Shown: positions 39,023 through 47,815 of the stretch, one piece after another
Layout of the letters: each line of letters starts with the position of its first letter
Numbering within the stretch: position 1 is the first letter of the stretch
DNA from: Cryobacterium melibiosiphilum
Lineage (GTDB): Bacteria > Actinomycetota > Actinomycetes > Actinomycetales > Microbacteriaceae
NCBI RefSeq assembly: GCF_003602235.1
Contig: NZ_QZVS01000094.1
Location: forward strand, 79,537-143,536
Direction: 5' to 3'
Length of the DNA stretch: 64,000 nucleotides
The notes under the pieces: generated by a model
Database searches by the model: none
What the model was told of the DNA's origin: nothing
Seen by the model: only the letters and a program-made list of their open reading frames with translations
Position numbers and translations under genes: made by a program

Positions 39023-40666
39023 TCAGGCGGCCTCGAGGCTCACGGAGTCGAGGATCGTGTAGCTGTAGCCCTGCTCGGCGAGGAACCGCTGGCGGTTCTG
39101 TGCAAAGTCTTGGTCGACCGTGTCGCGGGAGACGAGGGTGTAGAAGTTCGCCGAGAGGCCCGACTCCTTCGGGCGCAGCAGCCGGCCGAGGCGCTGGGCC
39201 TCTTCCTGGCGGGAGCCGAACGAGCCGGAGACCTGGATGGCCACGGTCGCCTCGGGCAGGTCGACGGAGAAGTTCGCGACCTTGGAGACCACGAGCACCT
39301 TCTCTTCGCCGACCCGGAACGCCTGGTAGAGCCGCTCACGTTCGTCGATCGGGGTCGCGCCGGTGAGCTTGGGCGCGTTCAGGGCCTCGGCGAGTTCTTC
39401 GATCTGGTCGAGGTACTGGCCGATCACGAGGATGCGCTCGCCGGCGTGCTTCTTCATCAGCGCCTTCACGACGTCGAGCTTGGCCGGAGCGGTCGCGGCG
39501 AGGCGGTACCGCTCGTCGTCGGCGGCCGCGGCGTAGCTGAGTCGCTCGGACTGGGGCAGGTCGATGCGCACCTCGTAGCAGCTGGCGGGGGAGATGAAGC
39601 CCTGGGCTTCGATCTCCTTCCACGGCGCGTCGAAGCGCTTCGGGCCGATCAGGCTGAAGACGTCGCCCTCGCGGCCGTCCTCGCGCACGAGCGTCGCGGT
39701 GAGGCCGAGACGGCGGCGCGCCTGCAGCTCGGCGGTGAGCTTGAAGACCGGGGCGGGCAGCAGGTGTACCTCGTCGTAGATCACGAGGCCCCAATCCATG
39801 GCGTCGAGCAGCTCGAGGTGCGCGTATTCGCCCTTGCGTTTGGCGGTGAGAATTTGGTACGTCGCGATCGTGACCGGTTTGACCTCTTTGACCTGGCCGG
39901 AGTACTCGCCGATCTCGTCGGGGGTGAGCGTGGTGCGCTTGAGCAGCTCAGCGCGCCACTGCCGCGCCGACACGGTGTTCGTGACGAGGATGAGCGTGTT
40001 GGTCTTCGCGGTCGCCATCGCCCCGGCGCCCACGAGGGTCTTGCCGGCGCCACAGGGCAGCACCACGACGCCCGAGCCGCCGTCGAAGAAGCTCTCCACG
40101 GCCTTGTTCTGGTAGTCGCGCAGCGCCCAGCCGTCTTCCTTCAGGGCGATGTCGTGCGGGGTTCCGGGTGTGTATCCGGCGAGGTCCTCGGCCGGCCAGC
40201 CAAGCTTGACGAGCTCCTGCTTGAGCTGGCCGCGCGCCCACGGCTCCACGAGGAACGTGTCCGGCGACGGATGCCCGATCAGGAGCGGCGCGATGCGCTT
40301 GGCTCCGGCGACCTCGGTCAGCACCGGCTGGTCGTTGCTTTGCAGCACCAGGCGGCCCTCGGTGTCGCGCTCGATGACGAGGCGGCCGTAGCGTCCCACG
40401 GTTTCCGTGATGTCCACACTGACCGTCTGCGGAATGGCGAACTTCGAGTACCGCTCGAGGGTCGCGAGCATGTCGGAAGCGTCGTGGCCGGCCGCCCTGG
40501 CGTTCCACAGGCCCAGCCGCGTGATGCGGTAGGTGTGGATGTGCTCGGGAGCACGTTCCAGCTCGGCAAAGACGGCGAGGTCGTGTCGCGCATCCTCTGC
40601 CAGAGGGTGGGCAACTTCGAGCAACACCGTGCGGTCACTTTGGACAATCAGGGGGCCATCAGACAT
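39023..40666 (-). CDS. XPB/Rad25-type SF2 DNA helicase
   Basis: 547 residues from ATG 40666. An N-terminal damage-recognition-like domain, then helicase core 1 with Walker A PCGAGKT (~204-210), DEVH (~298-301), the TATLVREDGRE segment holding the XPB RED motif, and core 2 with VSKVANFSVDLPEA and QEEAQRLGRLLRPK. Bacterial XPB homologues are 3'-5' helicases probably used in nucleotide excision repair or transcription-coupled processes. TAGAAT ends 8 nt upstream. It follows the helicase-associated gene by 75 bp. Confidence 0.93.
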   Translation of the reverse strand: MSDGPLIVQSDRTVLLEVAHPLAEDARHDLAVFAELERAPEHIHTYRITRLGLWNARAAGHDASDMLATLERYSKFAIPQTVSVDITETVGRYGRLVIERDTEGRLVLQSNDQPVLTEVAGAKRIAPLLIGHPSPDTFLVEPWARGQLKQELVKLGWPAEDLAGYTPGTPHDIALKEDGWALRDYQNKAVESFFDGGSGVVVLPCGAGKTLVGAGAMATAKTNTLILVTNTVSARQWRAELLKRTTLTPDEIGEYSGQVKEVKPVTIATYQILTAKRKGEYAHLELLDAMDWGLVIYDEVHLLPAPVFKLTAELQARRRLGLTATLVREDGREGDVFSLIGPKRFDAPWKEIEAQGFISPASCYEVRIDLPQSERLSYAAAADDERYRLAATAPAKLDVVKALMKKHAGERILVIGQYLDQIEELAEALNAPKLTGATPIDERERLYQAFRVGEEKVLVVSKVANFSVDLPEATVAIQVSGSFGSRQEEAQRLGRLLRPKESGLSANFYTLVSRDTVDQDFAQNRQRFLAEQGYSYTILDSVSLEAA

Positions 40667-40741
40667 AGCGGTCAATTCTACGCCCGTTGCGGTGCTGGCC
40701 CGCACGGGGGCCAGTCGACGACGGCACCCGCAGGCCGGCGA

Positions 40742-42667
40742 TCAGGGTGCCGGGGTGATGCTGATGATGCTCGACAGCGGCAGGGTGCGCTCGATATCGG
40801 CGCGGCGGTCCCGGGCCCGAAATCGCCCGCCGCCGACGCTCGCCGGTTCGAGCAGGTAGTCCACGACGACGCCGCCGGGCATGCTGATGCTCACGGTGAT
40901 GGTCTGTTTGGCCTTGATGGCGTTGTCGAGCTGCCGGGCGAGCCAGGCATCCGCTGCCATCACCTCGCCGCCGTCACCGGCACGCAGGGTCTCCACGAGC
41001 GTACGTGCGGGGTCAACGGTGATCACAGCGGCAACGCGAGCCAGCGGATGCCGCCGCAGGTGCACGATCTCGAACATGCTGTCTTCGGCGGCGACCGGGT
41101 AGCGGGCGTCGCTGAGCGCCCAGAACACGGCGTCGGGGCTGAAGCTGCTGAGGAGCCGGTCGCCGTGTCGTTCGAGGGCGAGCGCGGCGAGCGTCTGGTC
41201 GACGAGGATCGAGCCGAGCAGTCCGATGTCGTCGGAGCGGACGTAACTCAAGGGTGCAGCACTGGAGGGTGCAGCACCGGTCGGCGCTGCACCCGGAGCG
41301 GCGGTGAACGATCCGACCCGCACGCGGCCATAGCGCGCCGCTGACTCGGTGATGAGGTAGTCGACGGGCTGGGGAATGCCGGTCAGCGAGATCCCACGCA
41401 GAAAGTCGAGCAGCGACTCGGCGTTTTCACCGGCCGCGAGGGCCCGGTTGACGGATGCCGCCGTGATGCGATAGCTGGATGCCAGCTCCCGGCTCTCCAC
41501 GTCGGCGAGACCGCGCAGACGCGCGTCAATCGACGCGGCGAGCGGGCCGGGCGCGACGATCGAGAGGTCATGCTGCAGGTAGACGGCGCCGACCTCCTCG
41601 GGCAGGGCGGCCGTCATCGTGGCACAGGCCCCGACAAGATCGTCACCGAGCAGGGCCGATCCGACCGAGCTCGTGGCGTGGTGAGCGGTGACGCCGAGAA
41701 GTTCGGCGTCACGGGCGAACTCGGTGACGCGGCCGGCCATCCATTCGCCGCCAGCGGGGTAGAGCCAGGCCACGAAGGACTGCAGGCCCGCTCCCCACGG
41801 TTCGCCGGGGGTACCCGGCAGGATCGCGCGCACGTCGCGGGGCACGGCCGCCAAACAGTTCGCGGCCAGGGTCGCCCAGCGCTGGGTGGTGGCCTCGAGC
41901 AGCCAGGCTTCGCCGGCCTCGGTCTCCATCCAGTAGCCGTCGGAGCGGGCGATGAGTTCGGCGCGGGCGGCAATGTGCACGAGTGGCGGCACCGCGTCGA
42001 GGTCGACGCTCATGACGGCGGCCAGCCGTTTGGTGTCGGGCAGCCCGAGGCCGCCGCGGCTGAGTTCCCGAGCGGGTTCGCGGGCGAGCTCGTTGACCAG
42101 CTCGGCAACGCTCGACACCGCGGAGAAGGCCCGCTCGGCGGCAAGCCGATCGGTGAAGCCGGTGTCGGCCGCCGCCGAAGCCGGACGGATCTGCGGGGTC
42201 GGCTGGGCGGCCAGGTCGGCGAGGCTCGGGAGGCCGACGGTGGGCCAGCCCTTCACAACCTCCGAGACGGCGTCGTATGGGCTGAGCCGGTCGGTGCCCG
42301 CATCCGTGGCCGGGTCGGAGTAGGCCCCGAGCAGCAGCGCATCGATGGTCGACGCCGCGGCCCGCAGCGACGAGGCATCAATTTCCCCAGCGCCGAGGCC
42401 CTGCAGGGTGTCGGCGATCTGCGCGAGGGTGGGGGGATCGGTGTCGGCGGCCCCGGCTTTCAGCTCGCCGGCGGCTGCCAGCACGGCCAGGGTTCCCCGG
42501 TCGAGGTGGGTCAGCGACTGTTGCACGCTGGCCGGGTCGAGCAGGGCTTCGGCGAGGTCGAAGAAGTCGCGGATTCCCGGTGCGGCGACGGATCGCGCGG
42601 CCAGCGCCGCCCGCAGCGTCTCATCGTCGAGGGAACGCAGTCGGGTGGCGAGGCTGAACATGGTCAC
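40742..42667 (-). CDS. helicase-associated (Helicase_C_3-type) protein, partner of XPB
   Basis: 641 residues, largely alpha-helical. A C-terminal region (~330-640) matches the helicase-associated XPB/Ssl2-like domain seen beside XPB genes in actinobacteria (YLQHDLSIVAPGPL, VDYLITESAARYGRVRVG). I see no Walker A or B, so it is not itself a helicase. Its position just upstream of XPB on the same strand suggests a regulatory or loading partner. GTG 42667 overlaps the preceding stop by 4 bp; ATG 42661 is an alternative. Confidence 0.78.
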   Translation of the reverse strand: MTMFSLATRLRSLDDETLRAALAARSVAAPGIRDFFDLAEALLDPASVQQSLTHLDRGTLAVLAAAGELKAGAADTDPPTLAQIADTLQGLGAGEIDASSLRAAASTIDALLLGAYSDPATDAGTDRLSPYDAVSEVVKGWPTVGLPSLADLAAQPTPQIRPASAAADTGFTDRLAAERAFSAVSSVAELVNELAREPARELSRGGLGLPDTKRLAAVMSVDLDAVPPLVHIAARAELIARSDGYWMETEAGEAWLLEATTQRWATLAANCLAAVPRDVRAILPGTPGEPWGAGLQSFVAWLYPAGGEWMAGRVTEFARDAELLGVTAHHATSSVGSALLGDDLVGACATMTAALPEEVGAVYLQHDLSIVAPGPLAASIDARLRGLADVESRELASSYRITAASVNRALAAGENAESLLDFLRGISLTGIPQPVDYLITESAARYGRVRVGSFTAAPGAAPTGAAPSSAAPLSYVRSDDIGLLGSILVDQTLAALALERHGDRLLSSFSPDAVFWALSDARYPVAAEDSMFEIVHLRRHPLARVAAVITVDPARTLVETLRAGDGGEVMAADAWLARQLDNAIKAKQTITVSISMPGGVVVDYLLEPASVGGGRFRARDRRADIERTLPLSSIISITPAP

Positions 42668-42936
42668 TCCTGCTCCTTGGCCTCACGGCTGCGACGGATG
42701 GCGCTGGTCACCAACAGGCCAATGATGAGCAGGAATCCCAGCGGCAGGCCGAAGTTCGGCACGGTGATCACGAACGGCCAAAGCCCCGTACTGAAGCCGT
42801 CATTGTCGCCGGCGCCGAGCGAGGTGCCGATGATGAGGGCGAGAAAACACAGGATCGACAGGCCCACCACACCCGCGACCATGTACGCGAGGATGCGTTC
42901 GAGGCGGTTGGCGGCGTGTGGAATTTGAGTGGTCAC
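42664..42936 (-). CDS. small two-helix membrane protein
   Basis: 90 residues with two hydrophobic segments (~15-42 and ~60-82) and a charged C-terminus. GTG 42936 is supported by TATCCT (42943-42948) ending 6 nt before it. It overlaps the next gene by 4 bp, so it heads the XPB operon. I do not recognise the family. Confidence 0.68.
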   Translation of the reverse strand: MTTQIPHAANRLERILAYMVAGVVGLSILCFLALIIGTSLGAGDNDGFSTGLWPFVITVPNFGLPLGFLLIIGLLVTSAIRRSREAKEQE

Positions 42937-43030
42937 CCCTCAAGGATACGGGGCTGGGACTCCTTCGACCGAATATGCTGGAGGACCAGAGAGTGCGCTC
43001 CCGCGCGCCCCAAAACCTTATGAGGTTCAG

Positions 43031-43411
43031 ATGCCCACCGGCAAGGTCAAGTTCTACGACGAGGAGAAAGGCTTCGGCTTCATCACGTCTGATGAGGGCC
43101 ACGAAGTCTTTTTGCACGCATCCGCCGTGCCGGCCGGAACCACGGTCAAGGCCGGAATGAAGCTCGAATTCGGCATCGTCGACGGCAAGCGCGGCGCGCA
43201 GGCGCTGTCGGTCCGGGTCATTGCCGCTCCACCGAGCCTCAGCAAGCTGAACCGCAAACCGGCCGACGACATGGCGATCATCGTGGAAGATCTCGTCAAG
43301 CTGCTCGACGGCATCGGAGCCAACCTGCGCCGGGGACGATACCCGGAAAGTTCGCACAGCCACAAAATTGCCGCCATGCTTCGCAAGGTGGCCGAGGAAC
43401 TCGATGCCTGA
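43031..43411 (+). CDS. cold-shock-domain protein with C-terminal extension
   Basis: 126 residues from ATG 43031. Residues 1-65 are a cold-shock domain ([20 protein letters not shown]). Residues ~70-126 are an extra helical domain (DDMAIIVEDLVKLLDGIGANLRRG) found with CSDs mainly in actinobacteria. A TATGCT -10-like hexamer is at ~42974-42979. It overlaps the DUF3027 start by 8 bp, implying coupled synthesis. The domain pairing may give a dimeric RNA chaperone (inference). Confidence 0.9.
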   Translation: MPTGKVKFYDEEKGFGFITSDEGHEVFLHASAVPAGTTVKAGMKLEFGIVDGKRGAQALSVRVIAAPPSLSKLNRKPADDMAIIVEDLVKLLDGIGANLRRGRYPESSHSHKIAAMLRKVAEELDA

Positions 43412-44210
43412 TCCGCTCAACCCGTCCGACACGCTCAACCCGTCCGACCCGCTCGACCAGACCGAAACCGCGGCCGGTGACGGTGGAGTCGTCGCGATCG
43501 AACCCGAAATCGTCGCCGCCCAGGTGCAGGCTGCCGTCGAGTATCCCGTCGACGGGGCGCTGCTCGCCGCCGTGGACCTGGCGCGTGCCGCGCTGCTCGA
43601 AATCACTCCCGCGCAGACCATCGGCGAGACGATCGGCCACCGCGTCGAGGGTGACCGCGTTGTCTCGCTCTACTTCGCCTGCACGATGCCCGGCTACCCG
43701 GGGTGGCGCTGGACGGTCAGCCTCGCTCGCAGCGACGAAAACGCGGATCCCTCGGTGCTGGAAACCGAGCTCACGCCCGGTGACGGCGCCCTGCTCGCGC
43801 CGGAATGGGTGCCGTGGTCTGACCGACTGGCCGACTACAGTGCCGCCCAGGATGCCATCACGACGGAGGCCGCCGCAGCGGCCCTCGCCGCGCTCGAGGG
43901 CATCGACGACGACGAGGACATCGACGACGACGAGGACATCGATGACGAGGACGACGAGGACGACGAGGACGACGACCACGGCGTCGACGACGATTCGTTT
44001 GAGCCCGACGAGTCGGACGACGACGAGAACGACGACGACGAGACCGATGACGTCGACGAGACCGACGACGATGACGACGATGACGATGACGATGCCGATG
44101 ACGACGATGACGACGATGGCATCAGCGACGATGATGCGCGCTCGGTCAGCTTGAGCCGCGCCGCCACCGCACCCAGGCGAGCCCGAGTACGCCGAGCCCA
44201 AGGCCGATAA
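43404..44210 (+). CDS. DUF3027 protein with extreme acidic tail
   Basis: 268 residues. The conserved core (~30-150) carries the DUF3027 signature YFACTMPGYPGWRWTVSLAR and LLAPEWVPWSDRL. Residues ~165-245 are an almost pure Asp/Glu tail, then a short basic end. DUF3027 is an actinobacterial family of unknown function; acidic tails often bind basic proteins or act as nucleic-acid mimics. Its 3' end overlaps the convergent DUF2530 gene by 65 bp. Confidence 0.85.
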   Translation: MPDPLNPSDTLNPSDPLDQTETAAGDGGVVAIEPEIVAAQVQAAVEYPVDGALLAAVDLARAALLEITPAQTIGETIGHRVEGDRVVSLYFACTMPGYPGWRWTVSLARSDENADPSVLETELTPGDGALLAPEWVPWSDRLADYSAAQDAITTEAAAAALAALEGIDDDEDIDDDEDIDDEDDEDDEDDDHGVDDDSFEPDESDDDENDDDETDDVDETDDDDDDDDDDADDDDDDDGISDDDARSVSLSRAATAPRRARVRRAQGR

Positions 44211-44400
44211 CCGAGCACCAGAACCACCAGCCCAGGCCCTGGCCGCTGGTCGCTCCCATCAGGAGCGCCGCGACCAGGGCCACCAGCCAGGCGACCGACC
44301 CGACGACCAAGGCCTTGCGGGCATCCGCTCGAACCGGCTCGGGGTCGGGTCGGCGCTCGCTGTCCTTGAGCCAGAGTCGCACGGGTCGGGGTCCTTTCAC
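44146..44400 (-). CDS. DUF2530 membrane protein
   Basis: 84 residues with two hydrophobic helices (~30-50 and ~55-76) separated by GATSGQGLGWWFW. The charged ends and size match DUF2530, a small actinobacterial membrane family of unknown role. It is convergent with, and overlaps, the DUF3027 gene, and starts 33 bp downstream of the serC end on the same strand. Confidence 0.8.
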   Translation of the reverse strand: MKGPRPVRLWLKDSERRPDPEPVRADARKALVVGSVAWLVALVAALLMGATSGQGLGWWFWCSVIGLGLGVLGLAWVRWRRGSS

Positions 44401-44433
44401 GTTCTCGTTGCTCAGGTCCTCGTTGCTCAGGTC

Positions 44434-45552
44434 CTAATTGCTTAGACGCCCGGTGACGTATTCGATCGACTTGACGAGCTGGCGCACGTCGTCGGGCTCG
44501 ATCGCCGTGAAGGTCGCGATGCGCAGCTGGTTGCGGCCGAGCTTGCGGTACGGCTCGGTGTCGAGCACGCCGTTGGCCCGCAGTGCCTTGCTGATCTTCG
44601 ACGCGTCGATCGCGTCGTCGAAGTCGATCGTGACGACGACCTGCGAGCGGTGTTCGGGGTCGATCACGAACGGGGTGGCATAGTCGATGCCGGTGGCCCA
44701 GTCGTACAGAACGGATGAGGATTCCCGCGTGCGCGCGGCGGCCCACGTGAGTCCGCCGCTCTGGTTCATCCAGTCGATCTGGTTCTCCATCAGCAAGAGC
44801 GTGGCCACGGCCGGGGTGTTCAGGGTCTGGTTGAGGCGCGAATTGTCGATCGCGTTCTTCAGGCTCAAGAACTCGGGAATGTAGCGGCCGCTGGCCGCGA
44901 TGCGCTCGACACGGCTGATGGCGGCGGGCGAGAACAGGGCGAACCAGATGCCACCGTCGGAGGCGAAGTTCTTCTGCGGGGCGAAGTAGTAGACATCCGC
45001 CTGGCTCGCATCGAAATCGATTCCGCCGGCCGCGCTCGTGGCGTCGATCACGGTCAGGGCGCCCTCGTCGCCGACCACGCGGGTGACCGGGGCCATGACG
45101 CCGGTCGACGTTTCGTTCTGGGGCCAGGCGTAGACATCGATGCCGGGGGTCGGCACGAACTCGCTGCGCGAGCCGGTCTCGGCCTTGATCACGTCGGGGG
45201 TCTCGAGCCACGGGGCGGCGGCGGCCTTGGCGAACTTGCCGCCGAACTCGCCGAAGACGAGGTGCTGGCTGCGCTTCTCGATCAGGCCGAAGGCGGCGGC
45301 ATCCCAGAACGCCGTTGAACCACCGTTGCCGAGGACGACCTCGTAGCCCTCCGGAATGGTGAAGAGCTCGCTCAGGCCGGCGCGAACGCGGCCGACGAGG
45401 TCTTTCACGCCGGGCTGGCGGTGCGAGGTGCCGAGGATCGTGTCACCGAAACTGACCAGGTGCTCCAGTTGCTCCTTTCGAATCTTCGAGGGGCCGCAGC
45501 CGAATCGTCCGTCGAGGGGCAGGAGGTCTGAAGGGATTACGAGGTCTGACAT
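44434..45552 (-). CDS. serC: phosphoserine aminotransferase
   Basis: 372 residues, PLP fold type I. The lysine that binds PLP is K194 in YYFAPQKNFASDGG. GPSKIRKEQ and TSHRQPGV at the N-terminus and FAPQKNF are typical of the actinobacterial SerC group. It makes phosphoserine in serine (and pyridoxal-5-phosphate) synthesis. TAGAAT (45559-45564) ends 6 nt before the ATG, suggesting a leaderless mRNA. It is divergent from the DtxR-family regulator. Confidence 0.95.
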   Translation of the reverse strand: MSDLVIPSDLLPLDGRFGCGPSKIRKEQLEHLVSFGDTILGTSHRQPGVKDLVGRVRAGLSELFTIPEGYEVVLGNGGSTAFWDAAAFGLIEKRSQHLVFGEFGGKFAKAAAAPWLETPDVIKAETGSRSEFVPTPGIDVYAWPQNETSTGVMAPVTRVVGDEGALTVIDATSAAGGIDFDASQADVYYFAPQKNFASDGGIWFALFSPAAISRVERIAASGRYIPEFLSLKNAIDNSRLNQTLNTPAVATLLLMENQIDWMNQSGGLTWAAARTRESSSVLYDWATGIDYATPFVIDPEHRSQVVVTIDFDDAIDASKISKALRANGVLDTEPYRKLGRNQLRIATFTAIEPDDVRQLVKSIEYVTGRLSN

Positions 45553-45645
45553 GAGGCGATTCTACCGTTCGGGCCGATTCTGCTGGCCCTTGCAGCGGCG
45601 GGTAGGCTTAGGCCGTTGCATGACAGGCCGAGCGGGAGGCTGGAG

Positions 45646-46365
45646 ATGACCGATCTGATTGATACCACCGAGATGTATCTCCGAACCATACTCGACCTGG
45701 AGGAAGAGCAAATTGTGCCCCTGCGGGCGAGGATTTCGGAGCGCCTCGGGCACTCCGGGCCGACGGTCTCGCAGACCGTGGCACGCATGGAGCGGGACGG
45801 CCTCGTCGTCGTCTCCGGCGACCGCCACCTCGAGCTGACCGTCGACGGCCGCAGCAAGGCCGTGCACGTGATGCGCAAGCACCGGCTGGCGGAACGATTG
45901 CTCAGCGACGTGATCGGGCTCGAATGGGAATTCGTGCACGACGAAGCCTGTCGCTGGGAACACGTCATGAGCGAGCAGGTCGAACGCAAAATCCTGGATC
46001 TGCTCGGGCACCCGACCGAGTCGCCGTACGGCAACCCCATCCCCGGCCTGGACGAGCTGGGGCATTCTCCGGCGGTCACCTTCATGAACGGGGTCACCAA
46101 CGTGATGCGCCTCGTGGCGAGCTCGACCGAGCCGGTGACCGCGGTCATCCGTCGTCTGGGTGAACCGGTTCAGTTCGACCCGGAACTCCTGCTGCAGTTG
46201 AAGCAGTCGGGGGTCATGCCCGGCGCGACCGGCGTGTTTTCGGCCGTCGGATCGTACGTTCTAGTTCAGGTTGAAGGATTCGGCGATGGACTCGAGTTGC
46301 CCAACGAGGTAGCCAGCCATATTTTCGTGACCACGCCTGCGATCGCGGCCCTACCGGCTGAATGA
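45646..46365 (+). CDS. ideR: DtxR/IdeR-family metal-dependent regulator
   Basis: 239 residues from ATG 45646, preceded by GGGAGGCTGGAG. An N-terminal winged helix (~1-75, GPTVSQTVARMERDGL), a dimerisation domain with metal ligands (RKHRLAERLL, DEACRWEHVMSEQVE, HPTESPYGNPIP), and a C-terminal SH3-like FeoA domain (~165-239). The C in DEACRW is the ligand typical of iron-responsive DtxR/IdeR rather than MntR. It represses iron-uptake genes when Fe2+ is bound. No IdeR box was seen in the short serC-ideR gap. Confidence 0.9.
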   Translation: MTDLIDTTEMYLRTILDLEEEQIVPLRARISERLGHSGPTVSQTVARMERDGLVVVSGDRHLELTVDGRSKAVHVMRKHRLAERLLSDVIGLEWEFVHDEACRWEHVMSEQVERKILDLLGHPTESPYGNPIPGLDELGHSPAVTFMNGVTNVMRLVASSTEPVTAVIRRLGEPVQFDPELLLQLKQSGVMPGATGVFSAVGSYVLVQVEGFGDGLELPNEVASHIFVTTPAIAALPAE

Positions 46366-46446
46366 TCACTGCTGGTCAACTCGCCCTCAAAACGGTGGTT
46401 TTGTTATCACTTCGTTAGAAAAGTGGTACCTGAGGATGACAAACAG

Positions 46447-46463
46447 GTCAGCGTCACGTAACG
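46447..46463 (+). promoter_or_regulatory. direct-repeat operator candidate upstream of the NlpC/P60 gene
   Basis: GTCAGC-N5-GTAACG has the same 11-bp periodicity as the sites at 47478 and 48317. It resembles the tandem operator of MtrA, the OmpR-type regulator of cell-wall hydrolases in actinobacteria. Confidence 0.38.
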
Positions 46464-46608
46464 TCGGGGGAGTCCAATCGGCCAGAAGTCGATATTCGGA
46501 CCCAGATCAAGACGCCTGACATCCCGTCTCTTGGTTCGGTACACACCCGCGATTGCGAAGTGGACGGGGCAGCAAACCTAGTGTTGCCAGGGCGCCGGAG
46601 ATCACACT

Positions 46609-47448
46609 TTGGCAGCATTAGACACTCGACGGTCCCGACGTGAACAGGGCCGCACGGCCATCGCACTGCAGAGCGCCCCGGCCGCCGGCACCCAGGTTCA
46701 ACCGCACAAGACGATGAAACGCACCATTCGTCGCGGCAAGGTCGGCAACGTCGTGGTCATGAGTCTCGCCTTCGGCCTCATGGCGACCCTGTCAATCCCG
46801 GCCTACGCCTTCGCCCCTGACGCCGCCGACTCCGCGTTCGCCGCCACCGAGAGCACCGAGCTGACCAAGACCCAGGCGCAGGCGGTTGAAGTGGATGCCG
46901 GATCCGCCACGCTCACCGTGGCCCGCGACGGCTTCACCGCCACCACCCCCGAAGAGCTCGCCGCCGCCGCGGCCGAGGTTGCTGCCTCCGAGGCCGCAGC
47001 CGCCGCCGAGGCCCGCCGCATCGAAGTCTCTTCGCAGCTCACCACCTATGCCACGTCGTACTCGGGACCGTCTGCGGCCGACTACCTCGCCAACCCGACC
47101 TACCCCGACTTCGACCTCGCATCGGTCTACAACGTGGCGTCGCAGTACCAGGGCACGCCGTACGTTTATGGCGGCGCAACACCGGCCGGTTTCGACTGCT
47201 CCGGCTTCATCATGTACGTCTACGCGCAGTTCGGAATCAGCCTGCCGCACTCCTCCAACGGCCAGGCCGCCGCGGGAACCCGGATCGCGATCGAAGACGC
47301 CGTTCCCGGCGACCTAGTGATCATGCCCGGACACGACGGCTTCTACGCCGGCAACGGCAACATTCTGCACGCGCCGTACACCGGTCAGAGCGTGCGGGTG
47401 CAGCCGATCTGGACCAGCGACTACTACATCGTGCGCATCGGGATCTAG
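46609..47448 (+). CDS. secreted NlpC/P60 (C40) peptidoglycan peptidase
   Basis: 279 residues. An N-terminal SRRE-containing cytoplasmic stretch, signal/anchor helix (~46-66, ending IPAYAFA), the motif VARDGFTATTPEEL (104-117), a coiled-coil-like Ala/Glu segment, and a C-terminal C40 domain. The catalytic C197 (FDCSGF), H242 (GHDGFY) and H254 (LHAP) are intact. It cleaves peptide stems in peptidoglycan. The TTG start has GGAG 8 nt upstream; ATG 46714 would start right at the signal peptide and is the alternative. Confidence 0.9.
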   Translation: MAALDTRRSRREQGRTAIALQSAPAAGTQVQPHKTMKRTIRRGKVGNVVVMSLAFGLMATLSIPAYAFAPDAADSAFAATESTELTKTQAQAVEVDAGSATLTVARDGFTATTPEELAAAAAEVAASEAAAAAEARRIEVSSQLTTYATSYSGPSAADYLANPTYPDFDLASVYNVASQYQGTPYVYGGATPAGFDCSGFIMYVYAQFGISLPHSSNGQAAAGTRIAIEDAVPGDLVIMPGHDGFYAGNGNILHAPYTGQSVRVQPIWTSDYYIVRIGI

Positions 47449-47477
47449 GCATCCGTCGTCGTTCACCGCACCGCCGT

Positions 47478-47494
47478 GTGAACACTCGGTTACG
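47478..47494 (+). promoter_or_regulatory. direct-repeat operator candidate before the structured leader
   Basis: GTGAAC-N5-GTTACG follows the NlpC/P60 stop and lies just upstream of a TTTCGC-N17-AACCTA promoter candidate (~47522-47550). It is the second of three similar sites around the hydrolase genes. Confidence 0.33.
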
Positions 47495-47544
47495 ACAAGC
47501 ACAAACTCTTCTTCAAAACCTTTTCGCACACACATTTGTGGGTT

Positions 47545-47815
47545 AACCTATTGCCCTGATGTTCTGCGGGTTTTTTGGGAGAGCCAATGCGTACGCTTCG
47601 CACGATCCATGCCATGGATTGGTGCGAGCGATTCACGCGGCGGCATAGCAGTCAAATATTCGTGAGCCACACCGTGGCCTGCAGGGCGCTGTCATTCGTG
47701 ACAGCGCCCTGCGTCGTTAATCACACAGTGTTTGACCGCTCGTTTCCGACCCGTCTGCAACAGGCAGGTAGTTCGAATGGCTGGAAGCCGTCCAGCCTCT
47801 TTCGAGAGGGAGCGC
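47545..47815 (+). ncRNA. structured leader or small RNA region upstream of the HNH gene (candidate)
   Basis: The 367-bp gap 47449-47815 has no convincing gene. It holds a promoter candidate, an imperfect hairpin around GATCCATGCCATGGATT (47594-47634), and a perfect 14-bp stem GCAGGGCGCTGTCA closed by a TTCG tetraloop (47681-47712). A GC-GGGTTTTTTGGG stretch follows the promoter. An 86-codon frame from ATG 47587 (GGGAGAG upstream) overlaps it but looks weak. A cis-acting leader for the HNH gene or a free sRNA are both possible. Confidence 0.35.

Noticed and set aside
46366..46608. ydaO (c-di-AMP) riboswitch before the NlpC/P60 gene
   Set aside because: Riboswitches of this class often precede such genes in actinobacteria, but I could not find its conserved sequence or helices here; a covariance search would be decisive.
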